Shown here one piece after another: positions 39,801 to 49,000 of a DNA stretch of 64,000 nucleotides (within the stretch, counting starts at the first letter, position 1; the number at the start of each line of letters is the position of its first letter). The notes beneath the pieces were generated by a model. The model was not told the origin of the DNA, ran no database searches, and saw only the letters and a list, made by a program, of their open reading frames with translations. The position numbers and the translations under genes are program-made. Origin of the DNA: Motacilla alba alba (lineage: Eukaryota > Chordata > Aves > Passeriformes > Motacillidae); assembly GCF_015832195.1 (NCBI RefSeq), contig NC_052020.1, forward strand, positions 9,740,254 to 9,804,253, read 5' to 3'.

Positions 39801-40761
39801 TTAAGGCCTCTTAAGCTGTTAATTTGAGGTAAAGCAGTTATATCTGGCTAGAATGGAGACTTCAAGGTAGAAGTAACTAAGAGCAGACCTCAAGTTTTAC
39901 CCAGGACCAAGGGTCCAGAATAAGCCACAAACAGGTCAGATGTAGATAGACAGTGTTAAAATACAATTACCAGGCTAGCCCTAATTAGAGTTCGAAATGA
40001 TAATACACAATAAAAAAGATCTCAACATCAAGCAGACATCGTGCCACAAGGTTGTTGTTCAATACTGGAAGCAAAACAAAAACAGCCCACATGAAACTCT
40101 GTTAAGAGACCTCCACATTTTGCTACGAATAATAGCATAGCTACTAAATAACAAGCTACTAAAATAATATAGAACACTAGCTTTTTATGTAGAGTTTATT
40201 TCTCTTAAATCACAACTGTTCAAGTATATAAAGCTTTGTTCACTCAGTGGGTTTAGGAAGTTGCTTTTTTTCCCTCAAGTTAAGTATTTTTCAAATGACA
40301 CACCCATGAGCACATTGACATTAGAGCACTTCGGAATTTCCACCGATATAGCCCAGCTCCCATGTTTTTAACGCTAATCCTGGGTGCATCCCGCTTCTAA
40401 AATGCTATAAAGTGCTGTAAGCAGCATTAAAAGATTTAGAAAAGTAAGAGACTGTGAATGAAGCATCTTTAAGGGGCCGCTGCCTTCAGCCGGTGGAAGG
40501 TACACACAGCAGGCTGAGCGTTAACCTAAGTCCTAAAGAGAGACCATACAGTGGAATAAAGCTTCTAATTAGAGTTTCGAACGGCCACCACGTAGCCAGG
40601 CAGCGATGGAGCTCCCTAACGCCGGCGCTCCGCTGCACCCCTCGGCTGAACCCCGCCAGCCGTGCCCCCCAGGTGCCCGTCCGTGCCCCGCTCTCACCTG
40701 CGGACGGCTCGGGGCGGTGGAGCCGGGTGTGCACGGGGATGCGGGAGAGCCGCCTGTCCAT
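36703..40761 (-). CDS. KNSTRN: Kinastrin/SKAP (small kinetochore-associated protein), 8 exons, 237 aa
   Basis: Mitotic spindle and kinetochore protein that works with astrin (SPAG5) to hold chromosomes on microtubules. Exons, 5' to 3': 40698–40761, 39617–39749, 39406–39462, 39109–39187, 37938–38058, 37565–37617, 37364–37438, 36703–36834. They sum to 714 nt with matching phases. The N-terminal 85 residues are basic and Ser/Pro-rich. Residues about 86–150 form a charged coiled coil (LEAELKNKNQLVETLKQQL; ENERLVHEVEKLKKIQETC; ILESRNINPG), the part most like mammalian KNSTRN. A second helical stretch (170–237) ends LEALGKLLAM. Residues 6–9 (SRIP) in a basic setting fit an SxIP end-binding motif. 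It is shorter than the 316-aa human long form but close to the roughly 238-aa mitotic isoform as I recall it. Identity rests on the coiled coil plus synteny between DISP2 and IVD. Confidence 0.93.
37364..37438 (-). CDS. KNSTRN: KNSTRN coding exon 7 (residues 170–194)
   Basis: Encodes MLTKKVTEELMLFCHRVAKE then KEMLE, predicted helical. Acceptor CTCTTCAG, donor GTAAGA. Confidence 0.88.
37565..37617 (-). CDS. KNSTRN: KNSTRN coding exon 6 (residues 152–169)
   Basis: Encodes GSHIEEEEETRACREKTT. Acceptor TTCTTACAG, donor GTAAGA. Short, acidic, poorly conserved linker; supported mainly by its splice signals and phase. Confidence 0.85.
37938..38058 (-). CDS. KNSTRN: KNSTRN coding exon 5 (residues 112–151)
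   Basis: Encodes GTLKSRELKKENERLVHEVE then KLKKIQETCMTILESRNINP, the core coiled coil and the best match to mammalian KNSTRN. Acceptor TTAACCAG, donor GTAAGG. Confidence 0.94.
38805..38975 (-). mobile_element. CR1 LINE fragment (KNSTRN intron 4)
   Basis: The plus strand shows 'TCTCTCAGCCTTTCCTCCAG', 'CCCTTTCCTGGACTCTGTCC' and 'TTTGGCCTCCCCAGAGCTGA', the inverted mid-3' part of CR1 ORF2. Sense orientation to KNSTRN. Confidence 0.75.
39109..39187 (-). CDS. KNSTRN: KNSTRN coding exon 4 (residues 85–111), NAGNAG acceptor
   Basis: Encodes RYQLEAELKNKNQLVETLKQ then QLARGE, the start of the coiled coil. The acceptor is CTCAGCAG: using the first AG gives Arg-Arg-Tyr, using the second (exon end at 39184) gives Arg-Tyr. 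Donor GTAAGG. Confidence 0.92.
39406..39462 (-). CDS. KNSTRN: KNSTRN coding exon 3 (residues 66–84)
   Basis: Encodes LPKSEKRVEPVSKKTVAR, a basic linker. Acceptor TTTAAG, donor GTTTGT (weak). Phases fit exons 2 and 4. Confidence 0.82.
39617..39749 (-). CDS. KNSTRN: KNSTRN coding exon 2 (residues 22–65)
   Basis: Encodes LQMNFPSKRKCVSKTSEPEL through VFKPANQ. Acceptor TTTCTCGCAG, donor GTAAAT. This frame is the only one that joins both neighbours; a longer open frame over the same bases does not. Confidence 0.85.
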
Positions 40762-41060
40762 GGCGGCCGCGCTCCCCTCACGGGTTCAAACTGCGCCGCG
40801 CAGGGACGGTTGGGCGGGCCCGCGCATGCGCGGGAGGGGGCGGCGCAGGCGGCGAGCGCGCGGGGCGGGGGTTGAGCGCGCGGGTGCCCGCGCCGCTTCC
40901 CGCTCGCGCCGCGTCTGCCGCGCGCCGTTTTCTGCCTCGCGCCCCCTCCTGCCTCGCGCCCCCTCCCTCAGGGGAAGCGTCGGCGGCCATTACGGGGCCG
41001 ACGGCCGCCCGCGAGGCTCCCGCCCTCAGGGGAAGGCGGAGTGCCGTTTCCTTCGTTCTT
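40590..41060 (-). promoter_or_regulatory. KNSTRN: CpG-island promoter of KNSTRN with an NRF1 palindrome
   Basis: A CpG island surrounds the KNSTRN start codon. At 40819–40834, about 60 nt upstream of the ATG, lies the 16-bp perfect palindrome CCCGCGCATGCGCGGG, whose core matches the NRF1 site. No TATA box was seen. Typical of a cell-cycle or housekeeping gene. Confidence 0.75.
40698..40761 (-). CDS. KNSTRN: KNSTRN coding exon 1 (residues 1–21)
   Basis: Starts MDRRLSRIPVHTRLHRPEPS, with the ATG in the GCCGCCATGG-like context of the CpG island, and ends before GTGAGA. Contains SRIP (6–9). The last base G joins AA of exon 2 to make Glu22. Confidence 0.9.
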
Positions 41061-41726
41061 TCCTTCTTTCCTTCCTTCGCTGCTTCCCACTGCCTCTCAC
41101 TGCCTCACCCTGTGGCTCGGGCACTCGAGGCCCGAAGATCAAAGGGGTTTGTGGCCGTCTGTGAGGACGCGTAGGAGTCAAAAGCTGTGAGGGTGCCGGT
41201 GCTGCTGGTGTGTAAGGTACTAAAATTGTCCTCTAATGCCGCAAGATGAAAAGAGGCTTCTGTGTGAAATGTTTCCCCACTTAAAGACAGTTTGCTAACA
41301 TGGTTTTCATAATGGGTGGGCAGTCTCTCCCGATAGCGAAGGGGAGCAGCTCCTTGAGGAGGATGCTGCAGTTCCAGCCTGAGGGTGGCTTTGGCTGCCT
41401 AAATACCCACCTGAACATTCACTATGACAATTTCAGGATAAAACCCTAAAATTGAAACATGAAAAATACAGAACCACGCAACTGACGTGTTTGACATGTC
41501 AAACTCTGGTATTAGCTGTAAAAGTCCATGTCCCTAATGGGTATCAGGGAGTTGCTGTCTGTCCCCCACAGCACAGGGATAACTCGTGGATATCAGAAGA
41601 ATTAAGTATTTTAAAGATGTATACTTCCCTTTGGAAAATGTATTGCGCACTTAAAAGATTAATAAGTACAATGCTCTTGGTGACAATGAAGCACCACACA
41701 GATTTTAGCAAAAGTTGTTATAAGCA

Positions 41727-42657
41727 TTTATTGTATGTCAACTTGTAGAGAGAATGTTTTATTTTTCAACAAATAAGGGCAAATAAATGTTTGTTTTCCT
41801 GTTTGTTTCTCGTAGAGGGGGAAAAACCCTAAATTTCAAGATTTACCAGATATGTGAATTTTAAAAAGTTACATGTTTGAGGGGAATGCCTTGAGTGGAA
41901 ACACTGTGTAAAGAGGACACAACAAGGCACATGAGTCTGGGGGGGACAAGGACTTAATCCCTCAAGGGGGAAATTCACACTGAAAATCTTTGGCAGTATT
42001 AGAATTCCTTCAGATAAAACAAACAGAAGTTGTTACTGGAAATATATTTGGGCTGGATTCTGCAGCCTCTTCCATGGTCAGAAAGAGGCTGTGTCAACTC
42101 AGAAGTCTTGACAGGACTTTTTTATAATATCTGAGCTATTTTGATGGGGTCTGTAGATCTGGACTTTGCATAAAATAGAAAATGAAATACTTTATGTCTT
42201 ATTATTCACAATACACTTCACTTGATACCTAGATTTTCAGTAGTTCAGTTTTGGGATTTTTTTAATTTTTTTTTTTTTTTAACATGAGCTCTCTTTCTCT
42301 GTCATTAAATACCTGGGGAGCTTTGCCTCGTTATTTATCTCAAGCAAACAAAACCTAATCACCTTGTAGGAAATGACAAACCAGGTGTACTCGGTAAGTC
42401 CTGTGAACAGCTGTGAACATGGCACCACACACTGGAAGTCAAAGGGCTTGTAGTCCATCAGGATGGCTCTCACATCCTCTCACTGGCATCAGATCTGCTG
42501 ATTCCTGTGAAAACACACGTTTTGCACAGCTGAAATACTAAGAAATAGTCTCAGTCTCAGCTCTAGGAGAGGTGGGAGGAGAAAAATTGGTATTTACAGC
42601 TCTAAGGACATTCAGGCTTCCCCTTTCCCTGGCAGCAGCTTTGCTCTCTGCGAGGTC
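41727..42657 (-). other. DISP2: DISP2 3' UTR with three candidate poly(A) signals
   Basis: The sequence after the DISP2 stop has no convincing coding sequence. Minus-strand signals are ATTAAA at 42261–42266, and AATAAA at 41758–41763 and 41727–41732. The nearest gives a 3' UTR of about 400 nt and the two canonical ones about 900 nt. Which is used cannot be told from sequence. Confidence 0.5.
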
Positions 42658-45600
42658 TCAGCTGTTGTAACCAGAACTTTGTGCACTGGATCGTTTGATC
42701 CAAACGTCAGGCATGTCTGGCTGGCTGTTGGGCAGCACGACCGGCCCTTCGTTCCCCAACCCGAACCGATTTTTCCATGAAGAGCTGTTCTGCTGTGATG
42801 CAGCCGGAGAGACATCAAAGACAGTCTCCCTCAGGTCCAGCCGCAGGGTATCTCTCTTGCCGTTCAGGTAACCTCGCTCTGCGTTGCTGTAGGAGTCAGA
42901 CAGCTCTAAGGCATCGGGACAGGAACTGGCTGATTCAGCGAGCTTCAGGCCTTGCTCAAAATCGCTGATTGACGTCTCGCTGGAGATGTTGAGCATATCA
43001 AAAGAGCTGCCAAGAGAACAAAGGCATCTGTGGATTTTGTAGATGTCAGCAGCAGGGAGAGGGCTGTGGTCTGAGGTATAATCTGACTGCTGCTGGGCAG
43101 TGTCACTGGAGCACTGGGATTTATTGAGCTGCCTTTCTTCTTTCATGCCAGCTGGCTGGATGTGGTCCAGCCCAGACCCATCCCATGCTTTCAGACCGTA
43201 CTTTCGACAGCGACAATCTCGGCAGAGTCTCTCCCTGTGAATTTCTGTTTCTGAGGTGCTGTGCTTGTAAGGAGAGGAAGTTTGCAAGGCGGGACACTGG
43301 CACAGGCTGACCTGCTGGTCTCCGAGCGTGTCCTGCAGACTCTGTCTCTCTCTTTCCAGGGAGGGGTGCGTTCCTGCTCGAGGGCATCTGTTGTCTTCGA
43401 CTTGTATGTCTTCAGAGAGCACAGAGGGCCGGTTGGACAGCTTGCTTGTGGACGTGCTGTTGTCAAAACTGTCACTGAGTTTCCTGGACAAGGGCTGGAG
43501 CTCGTATTGCTCGTTTGCAGTGTTGGACTCCTGGACCTTCCGCAACCGGTTTTGCTTCTCGCTGCCCCCACAGGCAAAGTCTCCGTTCGGCCCCGAGTCA
43601 TCAGAGTAGTCTTTCATGGTGTGGGCACAAGGCCAAAGGATCTGCCCGCAGTTCTTCTCCGGGCCAAAGAAGCAGCAGAGCGACTGGAAGAAGAGGCTGG
43701 CAAACCCACAGCTGATACAGTTGATCATCATGATGAATATCCCCAGCTTCCTGTAGGCCAGGACCGTGGCAGGCAACATAATGACCCCTGCAGAGAAGAG
43801 AGCAGAAGCTGCCATGGCTGTGGCACAGCTCATCTGCTTCAGGGAAAAGGCCACTCGGCTCAGGCGGTCGGAATGGGGGCACAGGTGATAGGAGATGCAG
43901 TAGTTGACAGTGAAGTCAACAGAGAGACCTACTGCAGCTGAGATGAAGAGAGACTCCACGGCGTTGAGCTGCCACTCCAAGAGGACCAAAAGGCCAGTGG
44001 TTACCAGGACAGTGCCTGCAATGGCAGTAACAGAGAACACGCTAAGGAGAACGTTCCAGGTCGTGAGCAGCAGCACCACGAAGGAAATGGCTATGGAGAG
44101 CCCCATGACCACCATGGTTTCTGTGCTGAGACTGTGCTGGAGGTTGTAGAGCTCTAGTTTACTGGTAAACCATCCGTTCTGAAGCCCCACAGGGGCAGTT
44201 TTCATTTCCTCTGTTATCCAGAGGCTGATTTCCTCATAGAATTGTTTGGCTCTGCTGTAGTTGAAGGTATAATGATAGATAGTTTGAAACTGCAGCACTA
44301 AGGCAGCAACGTTTCCCTCCCCATCAAACCTGAGGCCCATATCATACGTTTCTGCCCCTTCCCTGCCCTCTTCCAGGAGCATCATTTTGATGCAGTGCAG
44401 GAAGACTTCGCTTCTGTAAGGGAAGGAGAACTGGTTACAGCAAAGGTTGAAGCTGTGGTCTCGCTGGGAGCACTGGCGACTGTTCATCCACCTGAGGAAC
44501 TCCTCCATGAAGCACACAGTAGATTTCTGTTCTGCGTCAGGGTAATAGAAAGTTTTGTTCTTCACTTTTTGGCAGAATTCAAGGAGCCACTTCTGGGCAT
44601 CAGGGTTTTGGATGGTGAAGGTGGTGTCTGTCACTAGGGTGCCGTTGCTTTTTGGATTGAAATGGTCCCCATTATCCACGGGCAGAATGCCCCAGACTAT
44701 GGTGACAGGCATACGCTGCCCTTCTCCGCGCTCCAGCCTCTCAAACATGAACTGGTGGCAATACTCGGAGTCGTACCTCTCGAAGGGATGGCTCAGCCTG
44801 AACACTTGGACGGACGATGTCTCCAGAGTCGGGAGTTTGAGTTTGGGGTTGGAACAGGAAATGTAAGCACCTCCTATGGCTAAGGCAGCAAACCAGCAGA
44901 TCCAGATGTACCGAAACTTGATGACCCCACAAGGCAGAAGCTTTTCAAAGAGCAGCTTGGAGGTTTCAGACAGCGTGTTCTGGAGAGCCCGGAGGATGTA
45001 ATGGACGGAGAGAGCGACTCTCTTGTGGCTGCTGTTGTTCCAGTAGGCTTCTGGCTTGTAAACACAGGTCGTTGCGATGTAGCGCTCGTAGAGCACGGCC
45101 GAAGAGGGCAGCCAGGTCATCATGAAAACCAGGTTCACCAGCACCGAGGTGCCCATGTAGACAGCGAAGCAGCGGATGGCCGTGATGTTGCTGATGTAGC
45201 TGGCATAGAAGGCAGCACCAGTTGTGAAGCACGAGGCCAGCATGAGATAGGCAAAATGGTGCATGGTTTGACTCACCCACTGAGCAAGCCCGGCAGAAGG
45301 GTTCTGGCTCTTGCTGAGGTTCCAGAGGTCAAAGAAGACAAAAGTGTGGTTGGCACAAATGCTGCTGAGAATGATGACCGCCGTCAGGTTTACAAAAGGG
45401 AAATAGGTGAATCTGAAGGCCACCTTGTACGAGAAGTAGGAGATCATCAAAGAACTGACAACAGCGAGCAGGACCATCAAGGTAATAAACACTGAGCGTA
45501 AATAAAAATAAATGCTTAGAAAAATAGCTAATATTGCCAGGACTGGATACTTAGTATCGAGTAAAAGGTAGTGCTGGAATAGTTTCTGTTTAAGGCCCAG

Positions 45601-46077
45601 GTCCATTCCAGTGATAGATGTGTAGTTATCAAACAGATCCCAGGTTTCAAGGTTGTCTAAGTAGATGCCCATCATAGACGCACCTTTTCTTGTAGGCAGG
45701 AAAAGCAGGCTGTATTTGAGAGAGGGCACTTGGTACTCCATTGTCTGGGGACTGAGAAAGTCCCTGTCAACCAGGAAGTGAAGCAGCTGGTAGATGGCAT
45801 TGAAGCGGGTACATTTTTCTGGGACTTGGGCACACTGAGAGTGTTTCTGTCTGGCAGCTTCGGGGCCTATGCAGGACGGAGTGAGGACACCTCGGTGGTA
45901 GTCTGGAGCACAGGCACGGAGCAGGGCCAGGGTGTGGGAGATGTCTCCTTGGGTTATCTCCAGACACGAAGACCTGTTGTACAGGACAGCAATGTAGTTC
46001 CCCAGGGACCAGCTCGGGCAGCATTCGTTGGCTTCAGTGCGCTGGCAGAGGTCTCTAAAATGCACGTGGGAGCGTAT
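42658..46077 (-). CDS. DISP2: DISP2 large last coding exon 8 (residues 339–1477)
   Basis: A single 3420-nt exon encodes the rest of the first extracellular domain (CCPSWSLGNYIAVL), TM2–TM12 and the tail. It contains the sterol-sensing domain (from YPVLAILAIF), CANHTFVFFDLW in TM4, LPCGVIKFRYIWICWF entering TM7, GLSVDFTVNYCISYHLCPHS in TM10–11, the FFGPEKNCGQILWPCAH motif after TM12, and conserved tail segments (LSNRPSVLSED; LNGKRDTLRLDLRETV; VVLPNSQPDMPDVW). Acceptor TTTTTCAG at 46078. The first ATG of the open frame lies in the intron and is not the start. Confidence 0.98.
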   Translation of the reverse strand: MRSHVHFRDLCQRTEANECCPSWSLGNYIAVLYNRSSCLEITQGDISHTLALLRACAPDYHRGVLTPSCIGPEAARQKHSQCAQVPEKCTRFNAIYQLLHFLVDRDFLSPQTMEYQVPSLKYSLLFLPTRKGASMMGIYLDNLETWDLFDNYTSITGMDLGLKQKLFQHYLLLDTKYPVLAILAIFLSIYFYLRSVFITLMVLLAVVSSLMISYFSYKVAFRFTYFPFVNLTAVIILSSICANHTFVFFDLWNLSKSQNPSAGLAQWVSQTMHHFAYLMLASCFTTGAAFYASYISNITAIRCFAVYMGTSVLVNLVFMMTWLPSSAVLYERYIATTCVYKPEAYWNNSSHKRVALSVHYILRALQNTLSETSKLLFEKLLPCGVIKFRYIWICWFAALAIGGAYISCSNPKLKLPTLETSSVQVFRLSHPFERYDSEYCHQFMFERLERGEGQRMPVTIVWGILPVDNGDHFNPKSNGTLVTDTTFTIQNPDAQKWLLEFCQKVKNKTFYYPDAEQKSTVCFMEEFLRWMNSRQCSQRDHSFNLCCNQFSFPYRSEVFLHCIKMMLLEEGREGAETYDMGLRFDGEGNVAALVLQFQTIYHYTFNYSRAKQFYEEISLWITEEMKTAPVGLQNGWFTSKLELYNLQHSLSTETMVVMGLSIAISFVVLLLTTWNVLLSVFSVTAIAGTVLVTTGLLVLLEWQLNAVESLFISAAVGLSVDFTVNYCISYHLCPHSDRLSRVAFSLKQMSCATAMAASALFSAGVIMLPATVLAYRKLGIFIMMINCISCGFASLFFQSLCCFFGPEKNCGQILWPCAHTMKDYSDDSGPNGDFACGGSEKQNRLRKVQESNTANEQYELQPLSRKLSDSFDNSTSTSKLSNRPSVLSEDIQVEDNRCPRAGTHPSLERERQSLQDTLGDQQVSLCQCPALQTSSPYKHSTSETEIHRERLCRDCRCRKYGLKAWDGSGLDHIQPAGMKEERQLNKSQCSSDTAQQQSDYTSDHSPLPAADIYKIHRCLCSLGSSFDMLNISSETSISDFEQGLKLAESASSCPDALELSDSYSNAERGYLNGKRDTLRLDLRETVFDVSPAASQQNSSSWKNRFGLGNEGPVVLPNSQPDMPDVWIKRSSAQSSGYNS

Positions 46078-49000
46078 CTGAAAAACATGAGGGGGCATCA
46101 GGTCAGACCCTCTCTTGCAGCCTCAGTGTTCCTTACTCACTGCAGTAATTCTCCTGCCCTGTCCTGTCCTGTCCTGTCCTGTCCTGTCCTCTCCTCTCCT
46201 CTCCTCTCCTCTCCTCTCCTCTCCTCTCCTCTCCTCTCCTCTCCTCTCCTCTCCTCTCCTCTCCTCTCTTTTTCCCCTTTCCCCTTTATCCAAGGTGTAT
46301 CACCCATCCCTGACCATCCTCCCAGGGACAAATCCCAAACACCAAAGTTCTGGAAAGTTGGTAGCCTTTTGCAAAAATTAAACCCTGTCCATTATTTATA
46401 TTCTATAACTGCAGATTTGAAAATTTGGCTCCTATAGCAAATACAGCTCATCCAATTAAACTTCCCCCTTGCAAAATTTGCCACTAGTCTCCAAGCTGGT
46501 AGCTCAATTTCTGTAATTATGCTCTGCTGCCCAAAATCCTCAGCAGCTTCTGATGGACGCCTTTGGCTTCTGGACCAGCTCCTGTTCAGTCTCCATTTAT
46601 TCTTGTTTAATTTGCAACTGGCAGGTGGGATCATCCCTATATTGCCAAGTAGGTGAAATGTTTTGGAATCCTCCCGGTGAAACCTGTTGCATAGCTGTTT
46701 TTTGTCTGGCATCCTCTCAGCAAGACATCAAAGATTGCAGCAGACAGAAAAGAGACAGCCTGTACTTGTGTTCTTCCTGCCATCACTGACCTTGTCTTGT
46801 TCCATTTGACACATAGACTGAATTGCTTGCAAGTTCCATAGGCTCCCAGCAGTTGTGGACATAAATACCAGCTGGGAATAGCTCTTTTCTGAAATAAAGA
46901 AGAAGAAAAAAAATCATAAAAGGATTAGGTAATGAAGATGAATCGGCCAGGCTGTTTGGAGTAGACTCTGTCTTCACAGAAAAAATAAATATATTTCTCT
47001 GTCCGTAGGAGTGCTCCGGAGGGCTCCCTGGAGGGAAGCAGGTCACAAGACAGTCGTGAGCATGTGCCTTGTGTGACCTCCCCTCTGCCCCTTGAAATTG
47101 GTCAGCAGCATCAGGGAATTTTCAAAATCAAATGTCAGCTTGCCTTTAGTGACTGCTGGCATCTGGCTCTGCATCCCTGGAAAAAAGGAAGGAGCTTGAG
47201 CTCAGCCAGAAACCCCCAAGGACCTGTGGGTTTGGTGTGTGACTTGTTTCAGAGGTGGATAGAAGGCAGGGAAGAGAACAAAAATATCTTAATGCTGTTC
47301 CTCTTCTTACTAGTGCTCATTTTGGGACAAATTTGGGGGGTGTTGGAGTTTTCTGTTTTTCTCTCCAGATTTTACTGTCATGTACATTTTTCAAGAAGAA
47401 AAGAAGGAAGGAACAGAGAGGGAGAGGAGCAGACAAGGGAGAGGGAGCAGACAGCAAGTGGGGCAAATGCTGTTTTTTCAGAGTATTCACTTTTGATATG
47501 GGTAAATGGTGAAAACATTGGTCCTTTAATGTGTGCTTGCAAGGTATATTTCTAAAGGGAAAACAAGAAATATGGCAAAGAATTAAGAAGGAGAAACAAC
47601 TCTTCAGAATTTCTGAGCCAGCCTTTTGTGACCACCGAGGTATGAAGTGCTGGGAAGGCACTGTCAGAGCTCTCACGGGTGGAATTGCGCACACTGCTTG
47701 CTTAGAGCAAATTCAGAGTATTCCCTGTGTCCTGAGCTCTGACAGTCCTGTCAGTTGAGTTCTGGGTGTGCAGTATTTACTGCCTCATCAAGATTTCAGT
47801 CACCTGGGGGACCACAGAAGAATCCATCCGCTCCATAGATGGTTTCCACCATTCTCCGTGTCCTCGCTGCTTGTTCTCCCTGAGCAGCCTTCTGTCCTCT
47901 GCCAATGCCAAGGTCATCATAGCTAGCAAGAGGGCAGATTATTGTTAATAACTATGATTATTAGCAAGAGAGTGTCGGGCTGGGAGTTACATTCACTGAC
48001 AAGGCTCCGGTGCCAGACACAGCAATAGGGAGCCTAAATCCATTGCAGGTGCATGGAATTCAAGCCCTCCAGTGCTTTGGTTGCTTTTAAGCATAGGATA
48101 CATGGAATTCACATAGATATTTTGGAATATTGAACATGTGACTTTACAACCAACATGTTCCTCAAATCCCCCAACCAAGCTCAAATACCTTTTCTTCTTG
48201 GCATAGGGAGAAAGGGAAAGGGTCTTCTTGTAGCCTGTATGGCTCTCGATATTCCTCCACACAATGAGCTTCCTGCCAATGTCAGTGTCCCGTGGCTCAA
48301 AACCCTGCACCAAGGAAAAGAGCTTTGTCACAGCTCACTTCAGCTCAGCTGTCCTTAGGCCTCCTCCAATGCGTGGAAACTGTATGAGACTATTACTGCA
48401 TCTTGGAGAGATAGACAAATTGAGCTTTGCCTGGAAATACTGCATCCCAGAGATAAGAGAAAAAATATGAACCTTTTCCCTTTCCCTTTCCCTTTCCCTT
48501 TCCCTTTCCCTTTCCCTTTCCCTTTCCCTTTCCCTTTCCCTTTCCTTTCCCCCTCTCTTTCTTTCCCATCAAGAATGGCTACAATTATCTCTCCCTGATC
48601 TCCTAAGAATTTCTCCTCCTTTTTAAGTGTAGTAGTCCTTTACAGAAATTACACTAATTTTCCTTTTTGTGGACAAACTCTAGTGTATTCTTATTTTCTC
48701 AAGATTCCTCCATGAACTGGAGGCAGGGATGATTTTAGGGAATGTGGCATTCCTCATGGAAAACATTCCATGTGCACAGTGCTCAGAACAGGGCATGCTC
48801 TCCAAAAGCCTCATGCACAGACTGTAGGAGCCAAAGCCAGCTCTTCTATCCAGTCTCTGCCAAGCCTAGCTATTCACTGTGGGCAATCCCAGCCTTGCAG
48901 CCTTGGAAAGGGAGCACAGGGAGCAATCCCAGTTTGTGTTGGCAGTGTCTCCACACTGGAGTGAGGGCACAGCACGGCTGAGGGATGAGCACGGGCTGTG

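Noticed and set aside
43261..45495. Several plus-strand open frames of 100–226 codons opposite the large DISP2 exon
   Set aside because: They are antisense shadows of a long conserved coding exon and show no independent motifs.
46078..46098. ATG at 46098 as the start of a single-exon 1146-codon DISP2
   Set aside because: The seven extra residues (MPPHVFQ) are intronic: a TTTTTCAG acceptor lies at 46078 and the upstream exon joins in phase with conserved sequence.
46153..48550. Simple repeats considered as a CRISPR array or telomere-like sequence
   Set aside because: They are 5- and 6-base microsatellites without spacers; TTTCCC is not the TTAGGG telomere unit and the organism is a vertebrate.
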